Of a stretch of DNA of 64,000 nucleotides, positions 13,201-25,356 are shown in pieces (position 1 is the first letter of the stretch; each line of letters opens with the position of its first letter). Source of the DNA: Albula goreensis. Taxonomy: Eukaryota; Chordata; Actinopteri; Albuliformes; Albulidae. A model generated the notes under the pieces. It saw only the letters and a program-made list of their open reading frames with translations. It searched no databases and was not told where the DNA came from. Position numbers and translations under genes: made by a program. The stretch is from NCBI GenBank assembly GCA_022829145.1, contig CM040763.1:9595141-9659140 (forward strand), given 5' to 3'.

Positions 13201-16141
13201 AATTGTGCAAAAGTGCTAAGACTATGTGCTATTGGTGGACAGCCATAGACAATGATAATTGCATTTTGAATGAAGAATTTATTTTTCATCAAGCACAAAG
13301 TTTCCTTTTTTAGTGGAAAACTGAAAGGAATGTCTGCAAGTTAAGTGCAAAAAATAAGCTGAATTACATCCAGGCTGAAATGTGTGGCATGTGACACTGT
13401 TTGAGCAGTAGCCCTTTGCCAGGCATGTTTTTCAGTGCTAACCTCCTGATCTAATAATGAGCAGTTACAGTAGGACAGACAGGGCTACTTTGTCCATGTA
13501 GGATTCCCAGCTTTGGTCCACGGAACCATAAATCTGGGCTGTGACAAATTTGAAAGGGGGTCGAGGCATGCAGGCAGACAACATTGCACTGAAACAGTCA
13601 CTTTCTCAAATGCATGAAATGAACATGCCCTTCTCCTTGAAAAAGTTTGATCTTTGCTATTTTACTGTTAATTCAGGCGTATTTTTTTACATCATGCTAA
13701 ATATTTTATTTTGCATTGTATCTTTGACACGTTTAGACAGGAGTGTTTAGAGGACTTAACAGGACAAAATTTTCATTTTATGTATTAATTTAAAATTATT
13801 TTCTTTCAATTTGGCTGCATGAGCATGTCATACTCTCATGCAGACAGAACAACTGTGAGCCTGCAGGGGCAAATAAAACACATTATCCATCTCAAGTTTA
13901 CTTCCTGGTATTCCTGAAAAACTACTCCAGAAACAGAAGCAGACAGTAGTGCAGGAGAAGATTACATAACTAGATGGAAAAGTAACACCTCCCTTTATCA
14001 GTCAGTAAAATTAGGAAGAGGATAATTTGCTTAATATATTCAAGGACGTACTGTACATCAAGATTTTATGACTAAGCAGGGATGTTGCTAGACCACTGCT
14101 GGGGCCAGTGCCCCATTCTCATACTTTCTCTTTATGATACATTTTTACTAGCTATTTTTCATGATAATTTACCGGGGAACAACAAATTACTACTGGGGAA
14201 CATGCCCCATTAAATAGAGTCTGGTGACAACCCTGTGACTAATAATAATATTAATATTGAACTTGCCAGCAAAAGTACTCTCCCTTAATCTGAAGTGTCA
14301 GTTGTTTGACTTGGATGGTAATAATGTGAAACTATTGTCAAACTACAGGATGTGATAAATCAGGTGAAAATTCCAAAGTGAGTTAAATACCTGTCGGAAA
14401 TATGACCGGATATGAAGGAGCCGGTCAGAACACCCATGAAAAAGACAGAGAGGGTGAATGGCACCTTCCACTCATCGTCACACACAAGGTTCCACTGTGC
14501 AGGAAACACAAAGACAGATCCATCATAGCAGTATAAGTGTGGATGCACCAGGTAACACAATTTGTGATTGTGGTCATGCTCTCATGCTTAGCTCATGTTG
14601 AAATTCACTCTGCACTTCCTTTCAAAAATCATTTTGGAAAATAAAATTTGAGAAACAAGATATTTTGAATTTCAAATTGTAGTCTCTTTTTTGTTAGTTT
14701 TTTATATCCAGATACAGGCACTGGTGAGAACAGTCAACAAAAAGAGATCTGGGCTTTTTCATAAACATTGAATAAATCCCCCGTGCTGTCAGTAAACCCG
14801 TGGCTTAGTTCTGTTTTGTTTTTTTCATTTTGTGTTTCTTCCTTGTTGTCCCCTGTCTCTGTGCCATGTGCTTGCTTATGTTTCCCTCATGTCTTTGTTC
14901 CACCTCCTTGTTACCGCTTGATTGTTTTATTGATTCATTGTTAGTGTCTGATTGTCTGATCTGTTTCACCTGACCATCAGCTCACCTGTTCCCTGTTTCA
15001 ACTCGTTATTTGTTGCATTTATGTCCCTGGTGTTTGTCTCTGTTGCTTTGTTCTTGGTTATGCTACAAGCCTTCCCCTGGACTTTATATTTGGCTTTAAT
15101 ATGCTTTGGTTTATTTTACTCCTGTCTGCTCCTGAGTCAATAGTGTACTGTGACAGTTATTTTAAAAAGCATCAAGCTAAGGTTGCAGCCCAGTCACTAA
15201 TGGCAAAGACAAGCCTAAACCTATAGCTATACAATTTACAGTTCTGTCGGCCAAAAGTGAAGCAGGACATTGCCTTAAACCAATACTGGTCCCTCACTCA
15301 TTGTCATTTCCAGCATCTTGGTTGTTTTTACTATAAAAACTCAAATAACCAAAGTAAGATGTAGTGAAACCATCATAGAAATGTTTTCATCTGTTTGCAG
15401 ATAAGTGAAGTTAAATAAGGACATTGTACAAACTTGTTAGAAATAACTGCACTAATTTCTTAGTCATGCATTGTGTCGCTTAACTGTTACTTGCGTTAGT
15501 TACGTTTGAACATTATAATTGGTAAAAATGATAACATTAAAGTACTGTGCACATAAACAAAGCATACTTGTTAACTCCAAGGATTCAATAGCTGCCAGAC
15601 CAGCAGAAAATTTGCACACTCTCCAGATACTGGCAAACCACATGTCCAGTTTAGAATGGTAGCTCTTATTCTATTTTTTGACCACATGAATTCCTATAAT
15701 TTTACAATATATTGTCTAAAGATCCTGAAAGTGTGTATTGAAAAACATATGTGTGTGCACATTGTAAAACAGAGTAAAGGCTCTTACCTCTGTTACTATG
15801 GTGGAAATGTACTGCTCTGTACTATACTCCCAGCCATTTTCACAGTTTTCAGTTTCATTGCTAAACCGACCCTCAGTACCACTGTGCGATTTGTGACGGG
15901 TGCACGTGGTGACATTCAGGGGCACTCCTGCATTCTCGACCGGTGCAGCATGACTCTGATTGGCCCTGGTCCCATTTAGGTAGCGTGGTCTGCAGTAGTG
16001 TCTTGGCGTGTCAGACAGGAACACCATGGACATCCCGGAGTAGCCGTTGGGAATGGTGCTGAGACTTAGCAGAATGAAAATGGTCCACTGAAATGGCCCC
16101 GTTTCACCCAGGAAAGAAGTGATTTCATCATAGTCCCTCAT
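6065..16141 (-). CDS. slc22a4/5-like: SLC22 organic cation/carnitine transporter-like, copy A (10 exons, 551 aa)
   Basis: Ten exons join in frame: 16141-15788, 14494-14391, 12938-12784, 12282-12111, 11663-11522, 10916-10819, 9548-9334, 8691-8509, 6770-6635, 6161-6065. Seven of them have the sizes I recall for human OCTN2 (104, 155, 172, 215, 183 and 136 bp among them). The product is a 12-helix major-facilitator transporter of the plasma membrane. Visible signs: MRDYDE start, first membrane helix at about residues 20-41, a large extracellular loop with N-glycosylation sites (NGT, NQS, NVT, NET), MFS motif SDRFGRK near residue 150, GTELLGKS near 205-212, and PESPRW near 265-270. OCTN family members carry carnitine, ergothioneine or organic cations; the substrate here is not predictable. 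The last exon is the least certain: the acceptor cctag at 6162-6166 gives a 31-residue polar tail ending NDTV. Copy A is more diverged from B and C than they are from each other. Confidence 0.85.
6908..6969. repeat. Perfect 19-bp inverted repeat with 24-bp loop
   Basis: The arm atttgtcaactgaagaatt (6908-6926) is repeated exactly in reverse complement at 6951-6969. The pair sits in intron 8 of SLC22 copy A and would fold into a strong hairpin in DNA or RNA. It may be a tiny non-autonomous DNA element or simply a hairpin; no target-site duplication is obvious. Confidence 0.85.
7163..7229. repeat. (ATT)n microsatellite
   Basis: Imperfect TTA/ATT trinucleotide repeats lie in intron 8 of SLC22 copy A. 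Confidence 0.9.
8275..8445 (+). repeat. Diverged tRNA-derived SINE fragment
   Basis: The stretch contains gcacccttgagcaaagacac followed by taacctgaat and a cagctgtataag stretch, a layout typical of the body of fish tRNA-SINEs. The head (gcagtggtctgcag) is diverged. It lies in intron 8 of SLC22 copy A, antisense to the gene. Confidence 0.55.
8931..9148. repeat. Short DNA-transposon-like element (hAT-type MITE candidate)
   Basis: The left end reads ctcctggtcctggagagcca and the right end ctctccagaggtggagtgag, which are imperfect inverted repeats of each other. The 'cctggtcctggagagccaca' kind of end is common in dispersed fish elements. It sits in intron 7 of SLC22 copy A. Confidence 0.5.
14820..15150 (+). 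repeat. Probable dispersed-repeat remnant, pyrimidine-rich
   Basis: This T/C-rich stretch in intron 1 of SLC22 copy A contains a TATA-like ctttatatttgg at about 15081. Its composition resembles dispersed fish repeats, possibly part of an old LTR. No boundaries or target duplications can be fixed by eye. Confidence 0.25.
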
Positions 16142-16325
16142 ATCTGTGAAGGGATGGAACAGTCCAAAGACAGCATAAGATTCCAACAGCTTGAAAGGGC
16201 ACAATGTGACTGAAGTGAGCTACACTGGAGCTCTGACCCTCCCCAGAGCCTGTGACTGGTCTATTCAGCAAGGACAGGGGTGGAGCCTGAGCATAAGCTG
16301 TGGGTGTCAAGTCAAACATAAGCAC

Positions 16326-16329
<4 letters not shown>

Positions 16330-16356
<27 letters not shown>
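16330..16356. repeat. (GA)n microsatellite
   Basis: About 13 GA dinucleotides lie upstream of the copy A start codon. Confidence 0.9.
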
Positions 16357-18045
16357 GGGAGGGGGTGGGCTTGTGGATACACTTTTTACAAACAAGGAAG
16401 GAACAGTTAAACCACAGCTGGACTTACTTAGCTTTTAATCTAAAGAAGTGACATTAAGAGGGTCAAGCTATATAAGGACAAAACTGGTGGAAAGTTCTAT
16501 CGCAATGATCTATGGAGAAGTGTTGAGGATGCAAATATATTTTTTTTACAATTATTTGTCTTGAACTATCTTGAGCTAGACTTTTATTCATTTATTTTAA
16601 ATCTGCTTTGCTTATTCTAGTTGTTAATATTTTTAAATGAATTGTGGATTTCCTGACATGTAGGCCCCACATTGTGCCGTCACAGCAGTGCTTGTGTTCC
16701 ACTTGATCACCACAGGGGTATGCTCTTTCCTCATAACAGTGTATCCTCTATACCAGGGATTTTCAATTAATGTTGTTGGTGGGACACTTTTACATTTGAG
16801 AATGTAGTGTGTGGGAGTGTGAATTTAAGAAAAGTATCATCTAACCTCTTACATGATTTATATCTTTCGTACTTTTATAGTTAATCCTTTTATGTTTATA
16901 TATTCTGTATTTCTCATATTCTCATATCGACTTTAAATGCAGCATAAAAGAGAGAGAGAGAGAGCTGTGTTTGTATTCCTGAGCAGCAATGGGCCACTGT
17001 CTATGCACTAATTGGATCCACCTGCCCTTGATTTGCAAACCTGCAGTCTACTAACACATATTTACATAAATTATATGCCTATATGACAATAATAGTCCAG
17101 CTGTGCTATAGTTGTCTCTGTGAATTTTTGAGTTGGGAGGAGCACCAAATCCTAATCTCGCCTAGGACACCAAAATGTCTAGTGCTGGCCCTGGTTGCAG
17201 GACATGATTGTACAGGTAAAAACATGACAACCACTCCCATCCTCCCATTCCACTGTCAGAGGTGAAGGAATGAGGACTGTGATCCTCTCCCCTCAGGCCA
17301 TAGGGACTGACTTTCTAGGTCACAGTGAAATAGATACAAAATTTCACTTGATATTTGTTCAATAAATATGCTGAAATTGCACAATATAAATATAATACAC
17401 CAGAATCAATATGAATATGAATATACATTTTATCTCTCCCTGTATTTGCACATTCCTAACACTTTTTATGCCTTTGTATATTTTTTTTGTATGGACTTCT
17501 TTAAATTTCCATTGTTATGCGTTCAGTTTTATGTGTATTATGTTGTGTGGTTTTATTTGTGTCCCACTGCAAACCAGATTTCCTGGGGGTGAAAAGAGCT
17601 GCATCGAGCCCCCTCCCATGTCCTGATGGGCAGAAAGACATAAGCCTGAGGGAATCTGGATGCATTTTAATACAAACTTATGAACATTATATAATACATA
17701 ATAACTCGCTATCTCGGCATATCAATAACCTACTGCCTGGAGAATATCCCCAGTCTTGGTATCTAAGCCAACAAGTGGCCGCATGAATGAATCAGATTTT
17801 TAGGACAGACCAGAGGATTGACATTTTATTGCATTCGGAGAAAGAAACACACTACTTCTTTTGCTTTCCTGCTATACAGAAACTATCAAGAGGCATTAAA
17901 AGAAACAACATGAAATGCTGTATTATGTTTCAATCAATGGTTAAATAATAACCAGTATTCTTTATCTACATTTTCAGTTCCACAGCCATCAGAAAACAGT
18001 AACTGATGGACATGCCTGAAATTTCAATTAAATTTTCTACTATTG

Positions 18046-18051
18046 TTTATT
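18046..18051 (-). terminator. Candidate polyadenylation signal, SLC22 copy B
   Basis: The minus strand reads AATAAA (plus tttatt), about 270 bp downstream of the stop codon. Copy C has the same hexamer at the same distance, which supports it. Confidence 0.4.
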
Positions 18052-18320
18052 TTGGGCTTTGCAGAAACTAGTCTAACAAGTAATTTTTACATGTACAATA
18101 TGTGTTGTGTTCTTCTTGTTTTACCTGTCTGTCATTTCTGTCCAAGACAGTTTGCTGTTTTTGACAATGCAGCTTCCCCCTTGAACATTAATAGTTTATA
18201 AATCTGTCTGTACATCTTATTAGAAGTGTATTCTTGTAAAAGAAATGTGTCTCAGCAACTTTCCTGGGTAATTGAAGGCTTAAAACAGTTAAAATACCAC
18301 AGCTTTCTGTGTTCTTCATA

Positions 18321-21300
18321 TCAGGCATCCAGTTCAGTTGCATCCTCCATGCTTTTGTCTTTTTCCGCAGAATTCTGCTTCATACACATGCTAGAAGAAA
18401 ATGACACTCAAAGTGTTAATTTTGGGTTACATTGTATTAGACATTTCAAATGCAACCAAACATTACTAACACAAATTAAAAATGGATCCAAGGATAATTC
18501 TATCAGCAGGAACTTGGGATCACAGGTAAGCCCTGTCTGAAATGGTTATGTGCTATAGTTAGTACTTTACCAAAAAATTGCCTACCGTCTGAGTGGTTTT
18601 ACTTGTGTGATGTCTTTCGGAAGTTCTTCCCCTTTTGTTTCTGGAAGTAACAGACTCAATATAGCTGTACCGACACTGAGGCCTCCCATTATAACATAGG
18701 GCAATTGTTTGTTGTATTTTCCTGAAGACAGAGAGGATCTATTAATCATTTAACAGACACAAAATGCTGTAATCAACCTGTTTCTACTGGAGAAATCACA
18801 CTCGAAAGACACATACACACACTCACTTCAGCCTCGCATAACTTTGAATTAATTTAGAACTTTACTTCATTATCACAGTGTTCCATTAACTCTCAGATAG
18901 AATTAAGCAAATTAGAAGCATACAAGCAAACAAACTGACCAATATGGATGATGTAGGGTGAAATGATGCTACCAATCCGGGAGGCCATAGAGGTAGCACC
19001 TAAGCCCATGCTGCGCACCACTGTGGGAAAGAGCTCGGAGGTGTAGACGTAAATAAAGCCAAATTGAGCAGAAATTCCCGCTTTCCCAACCATCACCAGA
19101 AAAACAGCCAGGGCATTTAGCTCTAAGGGTGACAAGAAGAGCGTGGACATCAGTGGGTGCCAGATGAATCCAGTTCAAATACATGGCAAGGAATACCTAA
19201 CAGAGATTCAATTTTATAGCATATAGGTCAATGCAACTGGCTTGGACTCCATCAGTGTTTGATTTGAAAGCAGTAAACATCATAGCAATTCTTTCAAAAA
19301 ATGTTGATAACTACATATTTTAACTCTGCAAACATAAATTGGAAAAATGCAGCTTGTTATTGTTCATACCTTCAGGGACAAACTTGATAAGCAGCAGGGT
19401 GACCCCACAGACCGTTAACATGAAGGTCTGAGAGAATTGCCGTGAAGCATAGTGTAGGAAAAGCCAGCTGAGCCCGTAGCTCACAAACTCAGTGGCTGCA
19501 GAAAAGAAGCAGTTTAGGTAAGGGTCACCACCCAGATTAGGAGTGTTGAGGGAAATTCCATAGTAGGTTAGATTTGTGATTAGCCTGAAATGGTGAAAAA
19601 TGACCAGGTCACATCTCAGCAGATCACTACCATCAAGGTGATATGTGTAATGGTTATTTTAGTCACAAGGTTTAAAGTTTAACTGGGCTATTGATACGAT
19701 TGCCAAGCCACTTCTACTACATGCACACAATGTAATACATTACAAAAAGTAAAAGTGACAAAGCCTAATATCATCCAAGTAAAATTTTGAAATGTATGAA
19801 CAATTAATTCATTTTGCATTGTGATATAAATATGAATTTACCAGATTATCATTTGGATGATGGTGATGTTCCTCATGTTGGTTGTTTTAACAAGATCAAG
19901 CCATGTATAGCTATGCATGTTTTTCTTTTTATCTTCACTTTGCTGAAAGAAAAGCACATAAAACATTGCAAAAATATGAATTAATCACAATAAATGTTTC
20001 AGATATTTTCTGTTTTTTTTTCTTTAATAGAATGTGATAAGCTAGCTTGTTTTCAACAGAATTTTTTCAAGCGTCACACAGCTAACGAACAATTTCTGTT
20101 ATTGTGGAACAACAGATACTGATATGTTGGTATTTCCTAATATCTGTCAGCTTTCTCCTCTTCACCTACAAAATGTAACTACAGCTCATACAAGGTTTTA
20201 CTCATCTTTTGTGTTCATATATATTAAATATAATAATAGAAATTTAAAAAAATATATAATGGTAACTTACAATGTACATATTGTGACAATTTACCTGTTG
20301 TGTAAATACAATTTACCTATTTACATATTGTGACACTGCTGAGTAAGACAGACATTCTTCATCTGGACATTTTTTTCTCTATACTTGATGATTGTTTTAT
20401 TGATTATCTTATGACACTCTTTTACATAAGAGACTATTTTAATGGCTGTATTATTCTGAAGTCAAACACTGTCCAGTTCAAAGACAGAATCTGATCACCA
20501 TCAGCTCCATGTAGTCCTCCGCTCTGAATATGACGTCTGGAGCATTAACGCCATTCTTCTTGGCTGCGGCTCGAATGATGGCCTCAGCCTCTTCCATTCG
20601 CCCCTGTGACAGCAGCCAGCGAGGGGATTCTGGGATATACCTGGCAGAGACATCCACATGTAGAAGAATTGACACACACCCACCTTCCCCCACTATCCCA
20701 CACAGACAGACACTGACAGGCAAAAACAGCAATATGCTGCAACTCACTATATTAAACATTTCTTTGTCCTAAATATGAGGTGATATTTCAATGCATTTAC
20801 AACTAAAGTTTGTGAGACTCTGGAAATGAGAATTCTGTTGCCATGTTTTTGCTTATAAAAAAGGCTATATAAAGCCAAACTCACCACCAGAGAGGAATAT
20901 ACAGGAATCCTGGAAGAGCCGTCGCCACCAACAACATCCTCCAGCCTCGGATGAAATAGGCAACGAGCAGCAGACAGATATACCCTATTGCGTAGAACAT
21001 GCACATCCCCATAGTGGCAAACGAAATGCGGATGGACTTGGTGAGGAGCTCAGACCCTGAGGGTTAACAATACGGCAAATACATTCTTTAATATTAAATC
21101 AAATTAAACATATATGTAAAAGGATAGCTAAACAGGCTTTTGTGCATGTGGGAAAAATCCACTGTGAGGTTTAATGGAAATGGAGGAGGAGGTAGGCTGA
21201 AAAGGAGATTGTGAATAGCTTGTGTGGGTTGTTTGTAGCTACTTCTGTATTTCCCCAGTGTTTCATCAGTGTGTTTTTCCAAAATAATTGGTTCATTCCA

Positions 21301-23375
21301 TGATTCAAATCATTCATTCCATTGGTTCAAACTTCATGTGCTTATGAAGTTGCATGACTTGATGTTTCTATTTGCTTGTCAGCAAGTAAATGTCAAAAGC
21401 AATTAATGAAATACAGTGAACCCTCCTTATAGCGGACCTCGTTAAAACGGATTTCGGTTATAACGGATTATTTATGGTGTAACAACATGTGTGGTCTATT
21501 CTGGTTAATATTGGTTAAAATTCCCCTTTTTCTTTCCCTTACACTTTTATGTAATCTTCTTTTTCTCTCTTTACTCCCCTTTCTCTACTTTTTATCTCCT
21601 TTTCACTGGTCTCTCTTTCCCTTACTTACACGGTATTTTTCTTTACCTCTCTCTCTCTCTCTCTTCCCTTTCTTTTAATATTCGTTGTTATTGGTAGCTA
21701 TTACGGTGTCATATCACAAATGATTCTTTGGAAACTTAATTACACTGACACAGTATTGTTGTACACTGAACTATCAGTAAATATGGCTTGCCGAGGTGGG
21801 ACTACTGAGTATTTTTTTTTTATCATCACCCGGTTATATCGTATTCCCTTTCCCCCAATTAGTCCGGGTTAACGAGGATTCACTGTAGTTCATCATTTGT
21901 GATGCATTTAACAGGTTGATCTAGTTTTTGTTTTTATTTAGGCCTGCAGGAGTTACTTGAGCACTTAAACGCCCCTGGGTTTCACACCTATAATTTATAG
22001 TATGTTTAAAAATTTACAAGCTGACCTACAAACTGGTTTTTCAAGCTGCGATGCAAAGAGCTTACAATAAAGTACCACTGCCGAGTAAAGTGACCATTGC
22101 CATAACCAATTACACTTACCACTTGCGGCGTATTAAGGCTGTCTGAGGGGTAGGGGTGGAAAAAAAAAAATAAAAAAAGGGCACCTCCTACACGCCATGG
22201 CGGCCCACTAGCCATAATACATGTATACATGTGGGCACATAGAGGCAAATAGAGGGCACTTCATCAAGTTTTGCGTGATATCCTTAACTGATTTCAAAAG
22301 GTGTCACTTGAGTTTGAGGATATAATATTGAGGAAATAAAAGAAAGCATAAGGTGGCAGATAATTCATTACTAGACCAGCAATTTACCAATGATGTAAAC
22401 AGTGAGGAATATATTGATTTTCACTATAAAATGATTTTCATTATTATTATTACATTGGACAGGACTATTCCTTTAGCAACAGAATACTCTGCAGTACTCA
22501 GAAAACTTACCGAGAACGAAAGCAGCACAATAGTTGGCGATTTGTCCCATTCCAACAAAGAAGTAGAACACACAGAACAGCTCCCAGCTGTTTGAGGCAG
22601 CCTGGCATAAACCAAAAACAGTCTGCACTGCCATTGTGGCAAAGAAAATGAGCTTCCTTCCAAATCTTCCAACAAAAAAACACAGCATACATATGCTTTA
22701 ACACACCATGGTACATACCTTTTCAAAGGTAATTTATTACACTGATTATTAATAATAATAAATAATAATAAATATTTATTATAGTTACACAACCTGCAAA
22801 GCAATATTCACCTGTCAGACAGTTGTCCACATATTAAGGCTCCTGAAAAAACTCCACAGAAAAATATGGTCACACTGAATGGCACTTTCCAGTCCTCTTC
22901 ACATACCAGGTTCCACTGTAGATAGATACACATGTAAGAACATCGTCTTTGAGTTAGACCCAAATTAAACTCAGATATTACCAGATAAAGAGATGGTGCA
23001 GCCTCGACTCGCCTCTGATACAATAGTAGACGTGTATATTTCGGTGCTGAACTCCCATCCGTCGAGGCATCCCTCCGTATCATTGTGATACTCTGAAGTA
23101 GAATTCTGAATCTGTCGGTATCTCGTGCAGGTGCTGAGCACTAATTTTCCACTGACCTCCACAGTGGGTATAGACTGATTCAAATCAAGTAGAGCAGAGC
23201 TGATATTGGTCACATGTGGGAGCCGACAATGATGCACTGGCACGTCAGCAAGAAAAACCATCGCCATCCCCACATATCCATTGGGAAGGCTACTCGCACT
23301 TAGCAGAAAGAAGATTGCCTTTTGAAAGGGTCCCCATTCCCCCAAGAAAGAAATAACATCATCGTAGTCTGTCAT
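18321..23375 (-). CDS. slc22a4/5-like: SLC22 organic cation/carnitine transporter-like, copy B (10 exons, 546 aa)
   Basis: Ten exons join in frame: 23375-23013, 22915-22812, 22665-22511, 21056-20885, 20640-20499, 19942-19842, 19584-19370, 19122-18940, 18721-18586, 18390-18321. Exon sizes and phases equal those of copies A and C. The product is a 12-helix plasma-membrane transporter: start [18 protein letters not shown], extracellular loop with NIS, NQS and NST sites, MFS motif [15 protein letters not shown] near residue 208, PESPRW near 268. Exon 1 ends at GAG followed by GCGAGT, so its intron appears to use a GC donor; copy C has GTGAGT at the same place. The tail after exon 9 is short (RMCMKQ... 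ending ELDA). It is closest to copy C, and exon 5 is almost identical between them. Transport of carnitine or cations is inferred from the family only. Confidence 0.85.
21414..21885. mobile_element. Tigger/pogo-like MITE with TA target duplication
   Basis: The ends are inverted repeats: the left begins cagtgaaccctccttatagc and the right, read on the other strand, begins cagtgaatcctcgttaaccc. Both are flanked by TA (21412-21413 and 21886-21887), as expected for a Tc1/mariner-superfamily insertion, and the CAGTGAA start fits pogo/Tigger relatives. The element is 472 bp with no transposase frame, so it is non-autonomous. It lies in intron 3 of SLC22 copy B. Confidence 0.75.
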
Positions 23376-25356
23376 TTCCTATGAATTAATTACAGGGTGC
23401 AACTGAATAGAACGATAATTTATTGTATAATAAAAAGTAACTCAGTAAATGAACACAAGCTTAGATAAATTTGAGTTCACAGATGAAGAAGACTAAGATT
23501 TTTAGATGTCTCCTTGTCAAACCCTTTGGTTGCTAAACTGTAAAAGGAGGCAGGAAGGGGCAAGGTCACACCTTAAGCCCATCCCTTGCTGACTGTTGTG
23601 GCTCACCAGTTAAACTAATCTGCGTCCTCCCCCTTCAATAAAATAAACGAGTTGCCTAACTTGCTAGGTTCAAAAGAGACTGAGCATTTGAAGAAAAGTC
23701 GCAGAAATAACCAATATGTATACTTACAATAAGAGCTTCAGTTACTGCATGTATTTTTATTACATTTTTTTTTCTCTGTTTAATTTTTCCAAATGGTAAT
23801 TTCCAAATGTTTTCCATACTGTCTAGCTTAATACATGCTAATTTTAATATGTACTAATCTTACTGAAAAGAATCAAAAACTGAGACAGAGCATCATTGTC
23901 CAACATACAGTAATCAGAGTTTGCCTTTGTAATGAAGCCCCCAGATTCTATATACTATTGTTTTCCCATGAGGAATTTTATCCTTTTTTTCAAGATGTCC
24001 TCCTTAATGTTGCTACTCCTCTTATAACATACCTAACAGGTTATATCATTTGTTGTTGCATATTATGCAAATCATTCCAATAAACGATTTCACAATCTCT
24101 CACATTTCTGGATTCTCATGCAACACTGAGTTTCTAGATATGACAGGAAATTTACTGAAGGTCCTTGTGTGTTCTTTTCGTGAAAGTTCATTATCTCAAG
24201 GTCAGTTTGTTTGGGGTTATTTTATTAGGCGTAGAATAAGTTCTCAGTTTGTGTTATACCCAGACCTGATGGCATCTGTCTGATATCTAAAGAAAACACC
24301 ACCCTTTCCTCAGAGAACAGCAGAAATCTCAGAGAATAGGACTGGGCTCTGAGCCCCACACAAACACTGCAGATGATCTTTTTCACTGTGGTTAATGCTG
24401 GGGACTCATTTTTGGGCGGTCACTTTTCCAGTTATTCGAGAGGAAGACCTGAGAATGAAAACAGCCTCATCAAAACTGAGCAAGACCACTTTGCTCTGCG
24501 TCCTCTGATCACCTGGCCCTGCCTTAAGGAAGCGTCCCTGTTCTCATTCATGTCTCTTTTCTACTTTTGTCCCCCCCCCCCCACCCCCCCACCCCCCCAA
24601 CACCCCAAATAGTGCAATGAAAGACAGCAGATCTCTACCCATCTTCCATTGTGTATGGGTTAAGAGATAATTATGTGGTTTCTGGTTATTACTTCAATCT
24701 ATTAATAGTTGTGGCACTATATATCATTTAGAATCTGACATATGTGGTATGTCTAAATCAAGAAGAATTGGGTGTGTCTGCTCCATGGCTGAGTCTGTGG
24801 GAATGGTTCATTAAGGTGGAGCTAACTGCACAGTTCAATTTTCAAATGGGAGGACAGGGCAGGAATTGTTTAAATAATCATTCTTTAACATTATCCAAAC
24901 TCTAGGTGTATATCTGACTGGGGTGTGGTGTAAGACGATGCCCTAATTTCCACACCATGAGCCTTAGCTTGGTAGTGTATGTGTTATGTGGTACAAGAGT
25001 GAATATGGGAACCATGTCACTTTATCTGAAAGGATGTGGCTTCAGAGGCCATGCAGTTTATTTGGGATTGCTCTCAAACATTTATTTAATCTATTAACTC
25101 ATAGCGCTGAGAAGACCATACCCTATATCATTACAGCACCAAGAATTTACCACTTTTGAACATTGTGTACAAACAAGTAGCATAATGTAATGCATTCATC
25201 AAACCTGGAGTAGAGATTTCAGGGGTTATGATTATTAAAAAGGGGATTATTTACTGCTCACACAAAGTGAACGTATGTTGAGACAACACCATGCATGATA
25301 TCAGCAGTAGAGCAGTTTGAACGTACAGCAACGTTAACAGACATTAATTTATGTGT
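23376..25356. other. Intergenic region between SLC22 copies B and C
   Basis: No gene is visible. The left part carries the presumed promoter and 5' UTR of copy B. A C-rich low-complexity run is at 24572-24600. The minus-strand AATAAA at 25081-25086 lies about 270 bp past the copy C stop codon. Confidence 0.45.
25081..25086 (-). terminator. Candidate polyadenylation signal, SLC22 copy C
   Basis: The minus strand reads AATAAA (plus tttatt), about 270 bp downstream of the copy C stop codon, matching the spacing in copy B. Confidence 0.4.

Larger units (their letters stand above)
16142..18320. other. Intergenic region between SLC22 copies A and B
   Basis: No gene is visible. The left part should hold the 5' UTR and promoter of copy A. 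A (GA)n microsatellite lies at about 16330-16356. A short stretch near 16753 (ccagggattttcaa) resembles a hAT element end. The minus-strand AATAAA at 18046-18051, about 270 bp past the copy B stop codon, is a good polyadenylation candidate. Confidence 0.45.

Noticed and set aside
22741-22790. AT-rich repeat as a possible regulatory element
   Set aside because: It is a simple (AAT)n-like microsatellite inside intron 2 of SLC22 copy B.
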